A model generated the notes under the pieces. That model was not told the DNA's origin, made no database searches, and saw only the letters and a list, made by a program, of their open reading frames with translations. DNA of 24,051 bases, taken from JAIVJM01 sp035761505. GTDB lineage: Bacteria; Acidobacteriota; Blastocatellia; Pyrinomonadales; Pyrinomonadaceae. Of this stretch, positions 15,664-23,070 are shown piece after piece (positions within the stretch are counted from its first letter, which is position 1; every line of letters starts with the position of its first letter). The stretch is taken from NCBI GenBank assembly GCA_035761505.1, contig DASTQX010000054.1, forward strand, positions 1 to 24,051. Direction: 5' to 3'. The position numbers and the translations under genes are program-made.

Positions 15664-16612
15664 CGCCGTTCCCTCCTCTGGCCGCGCCGTTCTCTTCGCC
15701 TTCCATCGCCTTGAGGAAGATGTCTTCGAGCGAGTCGCGCTTGTAGTTCAAGCGACGAATCTGAATCTGCCGCTCGAAGGCTAAACGGTAAAGGTCGTCT
15801 ATCTCCACGCCGTCCTGCATCACGAGTTTGATGCGCCGCTCGCCCGCCAGCGCGTACTCGCAGCCCAATCCGCCGATAGCTTCGGCGAACGCCGCGCGGT
15901 CGCCCCCGCGCGTCTCAAGCTCGATGAACTTGCGGTTTGCTTTGCGCTCTTCGTCGAGGTTGCAGTTGGCGGCGATGCGCCCGTCCTTCAAGACGAGGAT
16001 TTCGTCGCAACATTCCTCAACGTCGCGCAGAAGGTGTGAAGAGAGCAGGATGCGCGCCCGTCCGCTGTCGCGTATCTCTTGAATGAGGCGGATCATGCGC
16101 GCCCGCGTCGGCGGGTCGAGCCCGTTCGTCGGCTCGTCCAGAATGAGCAGGCGCGGCCCGTGCACGATGGCCTGCGCGAGTTTGGCGAGTTGCTTCATGC
16201 CGAGCGAATAGGTGTCCACCGAGCGGTAGCGCGCCTCGCCCAAGCCCACGTAGAAGAGGGCTTCGTGCGCGCGTTCGAGCGCCGCTTCGGAAGGGATGCC
16301 GGAGAGTTCGGCCATCAGCCGGACGAAGCGGACGCAGGACATTTTGGCGATGAACGAATCGCGCTCCGGCATGTAGCCGACCGCCGCGCGGAGGCTCTTG
16401 GCGTTCGTCGCGATGTCTTCTCCGAGGATGCGTACCGTGCCGGAACTCGGCGCGTGAAAGCCGAGCAGCGTGTGGATGAGCGTCGTCTTGCCCGCGCCGT
16501 TCGGGCCGAGCAGACCGACGGCGCGACCCTTGACCGACCCGCTCAAGTCCTTCAGGATCGCCCGCCTGCCGAACGTGACATTCAAATTGTTGAGTTCGAT
16601 GACAGGGTTCAT
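15650..16612 (-). CDS. ABC transporter ATP-binding protein (exporter pair 1)
   Basis: 320 residues. Walker A GPNGAGKTT (36-44), signature of variant form YSLGMKQ (135-141), Walker B LLILDEPTNGLDP (155-167), then LLSSHLLRDVEECCD with the switch His. The C-terminal ~90 residues are an accessory domain ending RDSLEDIFLKAMEGEENG, typical of CcmA/NatA-type exporter ATPases. It is the first gene of the exporter-precursor-ligase series and starts 40 nt after the terminator hairpins, so any promoter must lie in that short gap. Only a poor TTGAAC/TAGAAA pair with a 19-nt spacer is seen there. Ribosome site weak. Confidence 0.88.
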   Translation of the reverse strand: MNPVIELNNLNVTFGRRAILKDLSGSVKGRAVGLLGPNGAGKTTLIHTLLGFHAPSSGTVRILGEDIATNAKSLRAAVGYMPERDSFIAKMSCVRFVRLMAELSGIPSEAALERAHEALFYVGLGEARYRSVDTYSLGMKQLAKLAQAIVHGPRLLILDEPTNGLDPPTRARMIRLIQEIRDSGRARILLSSHLLRDVEECCDEILVLKDGRIAANCNLDEERKANRKFIELETRGGDRAAFAEAIGGLGCEYALAGERRIKLVMQDGVEIDDLYRLAFERQIQIRRLNYKRDSLEDIFLKAMEGEENGAARGGNGDGRL

Positions 16613-16651
16613 AAGATGACTGGACTTTCTACGACCTCAGGCGTCAGGGGG

Positions 16652-16694
16652 TTCAAATAAAATCGTGCGGGCAGAGGATGAATCCTCCGCCCGC
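16652..16694 (-). terminator. Intrinsic terminator with T-rich tail (second hairpin)
   Basis: GCGGGCAGAGGAT (16667-16679) pairs with ATCCTCCGCCCGC (16682-16694) through a 13-bp stem with one G-U wobble on the minus-strand transcript. The tail reads ATTTTATTTG on the minus strand. It stops transcription coming from the sigma/FecR genes before the exporter genes. Confidence 0.75.
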
Positions 16695-16712
16695 GCGGTT
16701 CGACGTTAAAGC

Positions 16713-16737
16713 AGGCAGGGGAACAAGTCCCCTGCCT
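16713..16737 (-). terminator. First hairpin after the FecR-domain gene
   Basis: Perfect 10-bp stem AGGCAGGGGA / TCCCCTGCCT with a 5-nt loop, 36 nt after the stop codon at 16774, with a TTTAA tail a few bases further on. It forms a tandem terminator with the hairpin at 16667-16694. Confidence 0.65.
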
Positions 16738-16773
16738 TTACTTCCCCTTGTCAGCGCGCCGAGTTTCCCGACC

Positions 16774-19491
16774 TCACGGCTGCGGCCCGTCCTTCTCACC
16801 CATCGCGTTCAGCAGAATGTTCTGCATCGCGAGCGAGTTCGGCAGGCCAAGCAGGCTGTCGGGACTTAACCCGAACGGCCCGCCTTCGGTGTTCGCCGCG
16901 AGCGTGATGCGGTCGCCCTGCGCGTAAGCGTAGGCCAGAGTCGGTGGCATCTCGGCGGCGGCGGCGAGCGTCCCTCGCTGACCTTCGGGCGCGCGCTCCG
17001 CCAACGGGCGAAGGACGGGCGCGAGGTCGTGGTAGAGAATCGCGGAGAAGTTAGCGTTCCCGTCCACCGGCATCGTCGCTCTGAAGCGCGCCGAACGCAA
17101 GAGAGTGTTGCCGGATTCGCGGTACTTCAAGGCGCGATCCAGCAGCGCGCGGCCCGGCGTGACGACGAGGTAGCCGTTCGCAAAGGTGTAGTGAACTTCG
17201 AGTCCGAAGTCTGCCGAACGCAGCGTGTAAACGGTGCGCCCGCCTTCGTTCGTGTTCTCCCAACTTAATCCGCCCTTGCCGCTCAGCCTCGCCCAACCGT
17301 TCAGCTTCTCGACCACGCGCTCAAGCGACGCCTGCAAGTGTGCTTGATCGTTCACTTCGAGAATCATCTTCCAAGAGGGCGTCGGGAGCAGCGGGCCGTC
17401 AATGGCGAAGGCGAACTCGCCGCCCAACGGCGCGGCCAAGTCGCGCCGGATGTCAATGCCCTGCTGCGCTTCAATCTCGCGCAGTTGGCGGCGCAGGTCG
17501 GGCTGCACCGTTTCGAGGAAGCCGAGCAGGTCGTCAACGAGCAACGCGGGTTCCTTGACGACGAAGGCGGTCGCCACGTTCGCGTCCGGCGAGACGAATT
17601 CAAGCGCGCCCATCGCTCCCGGCGCGGCGAGCCACGAAGAGATACCACGGCGCGGCTCGCTGAAGGTGAGCACGGCGCGGCTCTGCGTCTTCTCGTGAAC
17701 ATCCTTCTGCTCGACGACGAGGTGTTTCAGGTTCGTCAGTCCGAGTCGGCGGAAGCCTTCGCCGCGCTCCGCGCCGCCCGGAAGGTTTTCGTCCGCGCGC
17801 GCGATTTGACTGACGAGTCTTTCCAAATCGGCGGCGACCACAAGCCCCGCGCCCTCGCGGTAGATTTCGGCGAGACGCGCGTGGAAAGACGTTCCGACGA
17901 AGCGGTTCGCGCTGGCATTGTCGAGCGTCGTCGCCAGCTCTCGCAAATTTTCAATCTGCGGCGACGCGGCGAACAGATCGTTGCGCACCCAGACGAAGAT
18001 TTCACCTTCACCGCGAGCGCCGTTCGATTGCGAGGCCGCCGCGAGCGGGTCGTCAACGATGCGAATCGCCGGGCCGTTCTTGCCTTCGCGGGCGAGCTGA
18101 GCGACCTGCCCTTCAAGGTACGGGCGGAAGTCAGACGCGTTCTTCAACTCGCCGAGCACGAGGATGTTGCCCGGCTCGTTTTTCGCGTCGAGGCCCGCGC
18201 TGACGACGACCTCGTCGCCGAGGTACGCACCGAACTCGCGCACGCGTTCGATGATTTGATCGGCCCCCGCGCCGTGCCCTTCGCGCCCTTCGTTTTTCCA
18301 CCACTCTTTGAGCGCGGGATTCTGGTTGATGCGCTCCTGCATGATGCGGTGCGAGTCGGCGAGCCGCTGGCTCAGATTAGGGAGCGCGGCGTAAAGGACG
18401 GTGCCTTCGGGCACGAGGTCGAGGAAGCGCGAGGAGTAGCGCACGCCGGGGCGCGGAACGCGCGCGTTGATGTCCTGCCGCAGCCTCGTCAACTCCGCGG
18501 CGAGTTGCGTGTAGCGCGCGGCGTTGCGACTCCAAGCGACCTCCTGCGTGAGCGGGACGGCTTCGAGGTGCGCGTCGGTCGTTACCTGATCGCCGGGGCG
18601 CAAGACGTTGTCTTTGCCGGCATGATTGACGTGCACTTCGCCTTCGACGACCGAGACGCGCGAGCCCTTCGTGCCGCTGCCGACGAAGAAGATGGTGCCC
18701 TTCACGGAGACGAGCGAATCAGGCGTGGCGACGTAGAGATGGCCTTCGCGCTGCTTCGCCGCCTCGACCGCCACGTCGCCGCGTGCGAGTTTGACGGTGA
18801 CGCCCTTCATGTTCTCGGTGACGGACACCTCGCTGCGCTCGCGCATCTCGACGAGCGAGCCGTCCGCGAGGCGCAACACGGCGTTTGAATCTTTGGCCGT
18901 CCGCACGCGCTCGCCCTTCTGAACCTGTTCGCCCGTGCGGAGCGCGCGGCTCTCCGTTTCGGACACGCGATAGAGATAGCCGTCCGCGCTCTCGACGGTC
19001 GCGGCGAGCGTTCTGCCGGAGAGGTCGAGGCGCTCGACGAAGAACATCGCGGCGAGTCCGAAGCACAGCAGCAGACCGGCGGCGATGCTCCAACGCCACG
19101 CCGGGGCGAGCGACGTTCGCTTCACCGGCGCGGGTTTAACTTGCACGGCGCGCGCCGCCACTTGCGGCACGCCCGTGCGCGCCGCCTTCAAAGCCTTGCG
19201 GCAAGGAATGCACTCGTGCGTGTGGTCTTCGAGCAGCAGAGCGCGCGCGGGCGAAAGCTCTTTGCGAAGGTAAGAAGGGACGAGCGATTGGTAGTCCGCG
19301 CAGCCGCCGAGCCGCTCGGCGGCGACGGTGGCCGGGGAGTCAATTAACTCCTCGCCCGACGCTTGCTCGGAGACGCGCGCCCAGACGCGCGAGGCCGCCG
19401 TCTTCATCGCTGACTGAGCGACTTGCTCGTCGCGGACACCGGTCACAACTTCGTCTAAAATGGCGTCAAGCTCTTTTCTGTTACGCTTCAT
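16774..19491 (-). CDS. Zinc-finger anti-sigma / FecR / DUF3352-like membrane protein
   Basis: 905 residues. The N-terminal part has a ZAS-type zinc site, C64 with H90, C94 and C97 in DHTHECIPC (H-x3-C-x2-C), as in anti-sigma factors. One membrane helix follows at ~133-152 (WSIAAGLLLCFGLAAMFFV). A FecR-type beta domain is at ~185-305 (VQKGERVRTAKDSNAVLRLA, VSVKGTIFFV, VVEGEVHV, LRPGDQV). From ~345 on, a long repetitive extracytoplasmic region resembles DUF3352 (LVPEGTVLYAALPNLSQRLA; later LGDEVVVSAGL, LGGEFAFAIDG). The ATG overlaps the sigma-factor stop as ATGA. The likely job is to hold the partner sigma factor until a periplasmic or envelope signal releases it (inference). The very large C-terminal sensor is unusual for an anti-sigma factor. 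Two hairpins follow the gene. Confidence 0.85.
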   Translation of the reverse strand: MKRNRKELDAILDEVVTGVRDEQVAQSAMKTAASRVWARVSEQASGEELIDSPATVAAERLGGCADYQSLVPSYLRKELSPARALLLEDHTHECIPCRKALKAARTGVPQVAARAVQVKPAPVKRTSLAPAWRWSIAAGLLLCFGLAAMFFVERLDLSGRTLAATVESADGYLYRVSETESRALRTGEQVQKGERVRTAKDSNAVLRLADGSLVEMRERSEVSVTENMKGVTVKLARGDVAVEAAKQREGHLYVATPDSLVSVKGTIFFVGSGTKGSRVSVVEGEVHVNHAGKDNVLRPGDQVTTDAHLEAVPLTQEVAWSRNAARYTQLAAELTRLRQDINARVPRPGVRYSSRFLDLVPEGTVLYAALPNLSQRLADSHRIMQERINQNPALKEWWKNEGREGHGAGADQIIERVREFGAYLGDEVVVSAGLDAKNEPGNILVLGELKNASDFRPYLEGQVAQLAREGKNGPAIRIVDDPLAAASQSNGARGEGEIFVWVRNDLFAASPQIENLRELATTLDNASANRFVGTSFHARLAEIYREGAGLVVAADLERLVSQIARADENLPGGAERGEGFRRLGLTNLKHLVVEQKDVHEKTQSRAVLTFSEPRRGISSWLAAPGAMGALEFVSPDANVATAFVVKEPALLVDDLLGFLETVQPDLRRQLREIEAQQGIDIRRDLAAPLGGEFAFAIDGPLLPTPSWKMILEVNDQAHLQASLERVVEKLNGWARLSGKGGLSWENTNEGGRTVYTLRSADFGLEVHYTFANGYLVVTPGRALLDRALKYRESGNTLLRSARFRATMPVDGNANFSAILYHDLAPVLRPLAERAPEGQRGTLAAAAEMPPTLAYAYAQGDRITLAANTEGGPFGLSPDSLLGLPNSLAMQNILLNAMGEKDGPQP

Positions 19492-20060
19492 GATTGTTTC
19501 TCCAAGAACTGTCCAATCTCACGGCGAAGGCGCGTGCGCGCGCGGTGGAGTGTGACGGCGACGACCATCGGCGAAGTGCCGAGCAGTTCGGCGATTCCGT
19601 TGTTGTCGTAGCCTTCAAAGTAGCGCAGCGCGAAGACGGTCGCGGCGCGTTCGCCGAGCTTCGCAATCGCTTGACGCAAGAGCGCGCGCAACTCGCGGTC
19701 GGCGTGCTCCTCCTCCGGGCTGAAGTCCGGGCTGTTCAACTCCTGCGCCGATTCCATCGAATCGAACGAAACCAGACGCGCGCGCCCGCGACCGCGCACA
19801 ATGTCGAGCGCGGCGTTGACGGCGGCGCGGTGCAGGTAGCCCGCCGGACTCGGAGCCAGATCAGGCGTCTCGGCGTTCGAGGCCAGACGTAAAAAGATCG
19901 TCTGGAGAACGTCCTCCGCGTCCGTGACGCTTCCCGTAATGCGATAGGCGGCGCGGAAAACCTGCTCGTGGTGCTCGCGGAAGAGTCTCTCAAGCACGCC
20001 CGTCCCCTCCGCTGCGGGGGCGGCCCTCAAGCGGGTCGTGGTAGCTGCAACTGATGGCAC
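19488..20060 (-). CDS. ECF-type RNA polymerase sigma factor
   Basis: 190 residues from GTG 20060, chosen because AAGGAG sits 6 nt upstream and the length is normal for ECF factors; an ATG at 20090 and a frame open to 20189 lack a ribosome site. Region 2: LFREHHEQVFRAAYRITG followed by DAEDVLQTIFLRL (the -10-binding helix). Region 4: LGERAATVFALRYFEGYDNN followed by IAELLGTSPMVVAVTLHRAR, the -35-binding helix-turn-helix. It is coupled by a 4-bp overlap to the zinc-finger/FecR gene, the classic sigma/anti-sigma arrangement. It probably controls its own operon. No link to the graspetide genes is shown; terminators separate them. Confidence 0.9.
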   Translation of the reverse strand: MPSVAATTTRLRAAPAAEGTGVLERLFREHHEQVFRAAYRITGSVTDAEDVLQTIFLRLASNAETPDLAPSPAGYLHRAAVNAALDIVRGRGRARLVSFDSMESAQELNSPDFSPEEEHADRELRALLRQAIAKLGERAATVFALRYFEGYDNNGIAELLGTSPMVVAVTLHRARTRLRREIGQFLEKQS

Positions 20061-20215
20061 ATCGTTCTCCTTCACACCGTCACTACACATTAAACGCACC
20101 CTGCCGCGGATTATTAACAACACTGAAAATTTTATTTTCGTGCTTCGTAAAGAATTTGGAGCATTTATCTGTCTTCTAAAAATTTTCATTCAGATTCGCG
20201 CGAGGCTTGTTAATA

Positions 20216-20563
20216 AAGCCGATTCGCTACAAGTCGTCCGACGGGTTGGAGATTCCCGCCTACCTCGCCCTGCCGAGAGGTCTGAAGCCGAAGAACCTTC
20301 CGACCATTATCCTTCCGCACGGAGGGTCTTGGGGGCGCGAGCGTTGGGGCTACGACTCTCAGACGCAGTTCTTAGCGAACCGTGGCTACGCCGTCCTCCT
20401 GCCGAACTTTCGCGGCTCGACGGGCTACGGCAAGAAGTTTCTGGCTCAACACCTCGGCGGACGCTTTCAGGAATCCCTCACGCCCGAAGTAGCCAAACGT
20501 TTGCAGGAGATAACGGTTGACCCGAAGACCGTCAAGTTAGCCACCACCCCGACCGGCAAATAG
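20216..20563 (+). pseudogene. S9 (prolyl oligopeptidase-type) peptidase relic with internal deletion
   Basis: The frame opens without a proper start. From KPIRYKSSDGLEIPAYL it reads like the first part of an S9 alpha/beta-hydrolase domain: TIILPHGGSWGRERWGYDSQ, then FLANRGYAVLLPNFRGSTGY. At GYGKKFL it jumps straight to AQHLGGRFQESLTPEVAKRL and EITVDPKTVKL, which is how these peptidases end. The segment with the nucleophile Ser (GxSxGG), the Asp and the His is missing, as is the whole beta-propeller. A KFL/KFLA short repeat at the two deletion ends is a likely junction (inference from family sequence). It cannot be an active peptidase. Confidence 0.75.
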
Positions 20564-20713
20564 CAGCTCCCCGTCAACCGCTCGTAGAGGGCCATTCGGC
20601 CACGCGTGGCGAGACCGGAAACACCGAGGTCACGCGCGGCTCCGCGCACGGCGTCCCGCAGAGATTCAGCGACGCCAACTTGACGCCGAGTGGCGCGGGG
20701 CGCGTGAGGGGTG

Positions 20714-20747
20714 AAAAAAGGGCCAGCCGTTTACGCGGCTGGCCCTT
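20714..20747 (-). terminator. Strong intrinsic terminator after tRNA-Ser
   Basis: On the minus strand GGGCCAGCCG (20745-20736), a 6-nt loop and CGGCTGGCCC (20729-20720), followed by TTTTTT (20719-20714). It starts about 10 nt after the tRNA 3' end. Confidence 0.93.
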
Positions 20748-20756
20748 AAAAAGGTC

Positions 20757-20846
20757 TGGCGGAGGGGGTGGGATTCGAACCCACGGTGGCCTTTCGACCA
20801 CTCCGGTTTTCGAGACCGGTGCACTAAACCACTATGCGACCCCTCC
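20757..20846 (-). tRNA. tRNA-Ser (anticodon CGA), CCA encoded
   Basis: Acceptor stem GGAGGGG (20846-20840) pairs with CCCCTCC (20767-20761). The anticodon arm is CCGGT-CTCGAAA-ACCGG, giving anticodon CGA (codon UCG). A long variable arm (TGGTCGAAAGGCCA), as in class II tRNAs, and a T-arm with GTGGG-TTCGAAT-CCCAC are present. The discriminator is G (20760) and the 3' CCA is encoded (20759-20757). Confidence 0.96.
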
Positions 20847-21398
20847 GCGAGTGAAGCATAGTAGCAAACCCTAACACTTTCTATCAAATCTAGCAGGTTG
20901 CAGCCGCTCGGACAGTGCAAAGAGTAAGGTGATTTTTCAGCCCGTGTCAGAAATTCCGGTCACATTTTGGTCACAAGTTACGACTGACGAGGCTTCGGAG
21001 TTTTTGTCATAAAGGTGCGACCGCAATCCTTCATCATCTCGCGACGAGAACCGAGACGTTGCGCATGAGCGCCCATGCCGCGCGAAACGTCTCGCGTGAC
21101 AGCGTGCGTTCACCGTACAGCGGGTCATAGACCAGGATGCCGGAGGCGCTCGCCTCGACGACGACGAACGCATGGGCGGCGACACGCCTGAGTGACGCGC
21201 TCAAGCGTCGGCTGATTGATTACTTCGTCCTGGGCGTGCCCGCCTATGAGCGCTCTCGGCCCTGAGTTTGAAGATACGCATTCGGACTTCACCAACGCCT
21301 GTCGAAGTCTCAGGGTTGAAGGCATGCGAACTAAAAAGTTCTGTTGACACGTTCCCATTTTCAGAGCAGTTACTGCGGTCTCGTTTTCCGCTTACCCA
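20847..21398. other. Gene-poor stretch between tRNA-Ser and the integron integrase
   Basis: 552 bp. Apart from the possible peptidase remnant at 21034-21180, no gene with a ribosome site is seen. 20850-21030 is AT-richer and should hold the tRNA promoter. 21270-21398 holds a plus-strand TTGACA (21343-21348) without a -10 at proper distance. The stretch is probably decayed sequence. Confidence 0.45.
21034..21180 (-). pseudogene. Possible C39-type cysteine-peptidase-like remnant
   Basis: In one minus-strand frame the sequence reads HAFVVVEASASGILVYDPLYG, then ERTLSRETFRAAWALMRNVS and VLVAR before TGA at 21034. This matches the His/Asp half of bacteriocin-type C39 peptidase domains (H-x-V-V-V, then V-x-DPx-G and a terminal F-x-x-AW helix). 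An in-frame TAA about 50 nt upstream of the His cuts it off. The neighbouring frame at ~21185-21290 (GHAQDEVINQPTLERVTQ) may be the preceding part, displaced by a frameshift. No catalytic Cys is seen. Confidence 0.35.
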
Positions 21399-22370
21399 CT
21401 ACTCCCGGTCGAGCGGGCTCCTCACGCCGCGCCCTCCCTTGTTGAGGACGTGCGTGTAGATCATCGTCGTCGAAACGTCCGAGTGCCCGAGCAACTCCTG
21501 CACTGTGCGGATGTCGTAGCCCGCCTCCAAGAGGTGCGTGGCGAAGCTATGGCGTAGGGTGTGGCAACTCGCCCTCTTCGCCACTCCGGCCTGAGCGACC
21601 GCACGCTTGACCGCCTTCTGTAGCAAGTCTTCCGCCGCGTGGTGACGGCGTACCTCTCCCGACCGGGAGTCGACGGAGAGCTTCGTGGCGGGAAAGACCC
21701 ATTGCCATGCCCACTCCGCCGCGGCGTGCGGGTATTTACGCTCCAGTGCATAAGGGAGGTAGACTCGCCCGCAGCTCTTCCTCAGGTCTTGCTCGTGCAT
21801 CTGCCTGACGCGGGCGAGGTGCTCGCGCAACGGCGCGACGAGCTGCCGCGGGAGGACCGTGCGGCGATCTTTCTCCCCTTTGCCGTCCCTGACCGTGATC
21901 TGGCTGTAACCGAAGTCCACGTCCTTGGCCCTCAAGCGCACGCACTCCATCAGCCGCAAGCCGGAGCCGTAGAGGAGGCCCGCCATCAGGTGATGTGTGC
22001 CGGAGAGCGAGGCCAGCACGCGCTCGACCTCCACGCGGGTGAGCACGACGGGGACGCGCGCCGGGCGTTTGGCGCGCTCGATGCCATCAATGAAAGGCAG
22101 GTCGGAGCCGAGCACTTCGCGGTAAAGAAACAGGAGCGCCGAGAGCGCCTGATTCTGCGTGGAGGCCGAGACTCGCCCCTCGTTGGCCAGGTGTGAGACG
22201 TACTGACGGATCTCGTCGGCGCCCATCTCGGAGGGGTGGCGCTTGCGGTGGAAGAGGATGAAGCGCTTGACATGGGAGACGTATGCCTCCTCGGTGCGGA
22301 TGCTATAATGGAGGAGCCTGATCTGGCGGCGCACGCGCTCAAGTAGCGGCAGTTGTCGTTCGTCGGACAC
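21399..22370 (-). CDS. intI: Integron integrase IntI (tyrosine recombinase)
   Basis: 323 residues. GTG start at 22370 with AAGGAGG 7 nt upstream. The N-terminal SAM-like core-binding domain covers ~1-100 (HYSIRTEEAYVSHVKRFILF). The catalytic domain has R139 (GSGLRLMECVRLR), H270 and R273 (HTLRHSFATHLLEAG), H296 (LLGHSDVSTT) and nucleophile Y305 (MIYTHV). Between them, ~204-228 (YLPYALERKYPHAAAEWAWQ and WVFPA) is the extra segment that separates integron integrases from other XerC/D-like recombinases; it binds the extrahelical bases of folded attC. The 5' end faces the attI-like repeats and the cassettes, the standard integron layout. It catalyses capture and excision of attC-bearing cassettes. 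No LexA box is evident upstream. Confidence 0.95.
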   Translation of the reverse strand: MSDERQLPLLERVRRQIRLLHYSIRTEEAYVSHVKRFILFHRKRHPSEMGADEIRQYVSHLANEGRVSASTQNQALSALLFLYREVLGSDLPFIDGIERAKRPARVPVVLTRVEVERVLASLSGTHHLMAGLLYGSGLRLMECVRLRAKDVDFGYSQITVRDGKGEKDRRTVLPRQLVAPLREHLARVRQMHEQDLRKSCGRVYLPYALERKYPHAAAEWAWQWVFPATKLSVDSRSGEVRRHHAAEDLLQKAVKRAVAQAGVAKRASCHTLRHSFATHLLEAGYDIRTVQELLGHSDVSTTMIYTHVLNKGGRGVRSPLDRE

Positions 22371-22609
22371 GGGGAAGCCTCCTTGGGATGAGGTAGAAAG
22401 AGGCGGGTTGCGGCGGATTATCTACCCGCCCCGCGTCAGAAGGCAAGCCCCGGACTAGGCCACCGACAGTAAAAGCGGGTATTCACCTGATTAGGCCGCC
22501 GGCGGTATCTGACGGCAAAAGAGGGGTAATTACCGCCATCGGCCTAATTGTAGTTCGGCGCACATCGCGCTCGGAATCTGATAAACTCAAATCTTCGGAG
22601 GTGAAAGCC
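22371..22609. other. attI-like integron recombination region with direct and inverted repeats
   Basis: It lies between intI and the first cassette gene. ATTAGGCCGCCGGCGGTA (22490-22507) and TACCGCCATCGGCCTAAT (22531-22548) are inverted at 16 of 18 positions around 23 nt. A looser direct repeat pairs GACAGTAAAAGCGGGTA (from ~22465) with GACGGCAAAAGAGGGGTA (from ~22511), and a CTAGGCC/TTAGGCC word occurs before each. attI sites carry integrase-binding direct repeats, so this fits. The crossover GTT is not certain; GTAGTTCGGC near 22550 is a candidate. No clear cassette promoter. Confidence 0.6.
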
Positions 22610-22990
22610 ATGAACTCACTCAAACACCTGTTCTTAGTCATGCTGGTTTTGGCAATGACTACAATCTCTGTGGAAGCGCAAACCGAGAAAACCTATGTTG
22701 TTGACGCAGGCGGCTACACTTGGCTTGAATGGAATTTTGACAGAATGACGAGGGTGGCAGCCAAGTTCCGGGCGCGTGGCGGAAGTCGTAACGACATCGA
22801 AGTGTTCATTCTGGATGAAGATGGCTTCGAGAATTGGCGGAATGGTCATCGGGTAGGCACTTATTATAATTCCGGGCGCATAACCGTTGGACGTTTCGAC
22901 GTAAATTTGAGGCCGGGGAAATATTTCCTTGTAATGAACAACAAGTTCTCGGCTGTGAGTAATAAAGTTGTCAGCTTCGAGTTTTACTGA
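22610..22990 (+). CDS. Secreted GOLD-like beta-sandwich protein (integron cassette 1)
   Basis: 126 residues from ATG 22610 (GGAGG 8 nt upstream; a GTG 9 nt earlier is in frame but has no site). A signal peptide is clear: MNSLKHLFLVMLVLAMTTIS, then VEA|QTEKT. The mature ~100 residues are beta-rich: LEWNFDRMTRVAAKFRARGG, NDIEVFILDEDGFENWRNGH, GRFDVNLRPGKYFLVMNN and KFSAVSNKVVSFEFY. This pattern (x-G-G-x-x-N-D-I, then L-x-P-G-x-Y-x-L-V-x-x-N) resembles bacterial GOLD/emp24-like sandwich domains. Function unknown. It is less GC-rich than the backbone and is followed by attC1, so it is a captured cassette gene. Confidence 0.8.
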   Translation: MNSLKHLFLVMLVLAMTTISVEAQTEKTYVVDAGGYTWLEWNFDRMTRVAAKFRARGGSRNDIEVFILDEDGFENWRNGHRVGTYYNSGRITVGRFDVNLRPGKYFLVMNNKFSAVSNKVVSFEFY

Positions 22991-23024
22991 CAGGGAACAT
23001 ACATCGAGGAAAAGCAAAAGGGGC

Positions 23025-23070
23025 GGTTGAATGAGTACTTCTGCGGGTGCGCCGAACAACTCATTCAACC
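23025..23070. repeat. Perfect 12-bp inverted repeat overlapping attC1
   Basis: GGTTGAATGAGT (23025-23036) and ACTCATTCAACC (23059-23070) are exact reverse complements around a 22-nt loop. The right arm is part of the attC1 L'' arm. The hairpin would compete with folding of attC1. It may also act as the 3' hairpin of the cassette-1 message. Confidence 0.75.

Noticed and set aside
14692..15714. Plus-strand open frame of 340 codons
   Set aside because: Antisense to an ABC-2 permease; Gln/Glu/Arg-rich shadow of its hydrophobic codons.
17338..18888. Plus-strand open frame of 516 codons
   Set aside because: Antisense to the FecR/DUF3352-like gene; no recognisable domain or start signal.
20937..21185. 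82-codon minus-strand frame
   Set aside because: Ser/Arg-rich translation with no ribosome site; the adjacent frame over the same bases gives the peptidase-like sequence.
21343..21371. Plus-strand TTGACA as a promoter
   Set aside because: No acceptable -10 hexamer at 16-19 bp and no plus-strand gene downstream.
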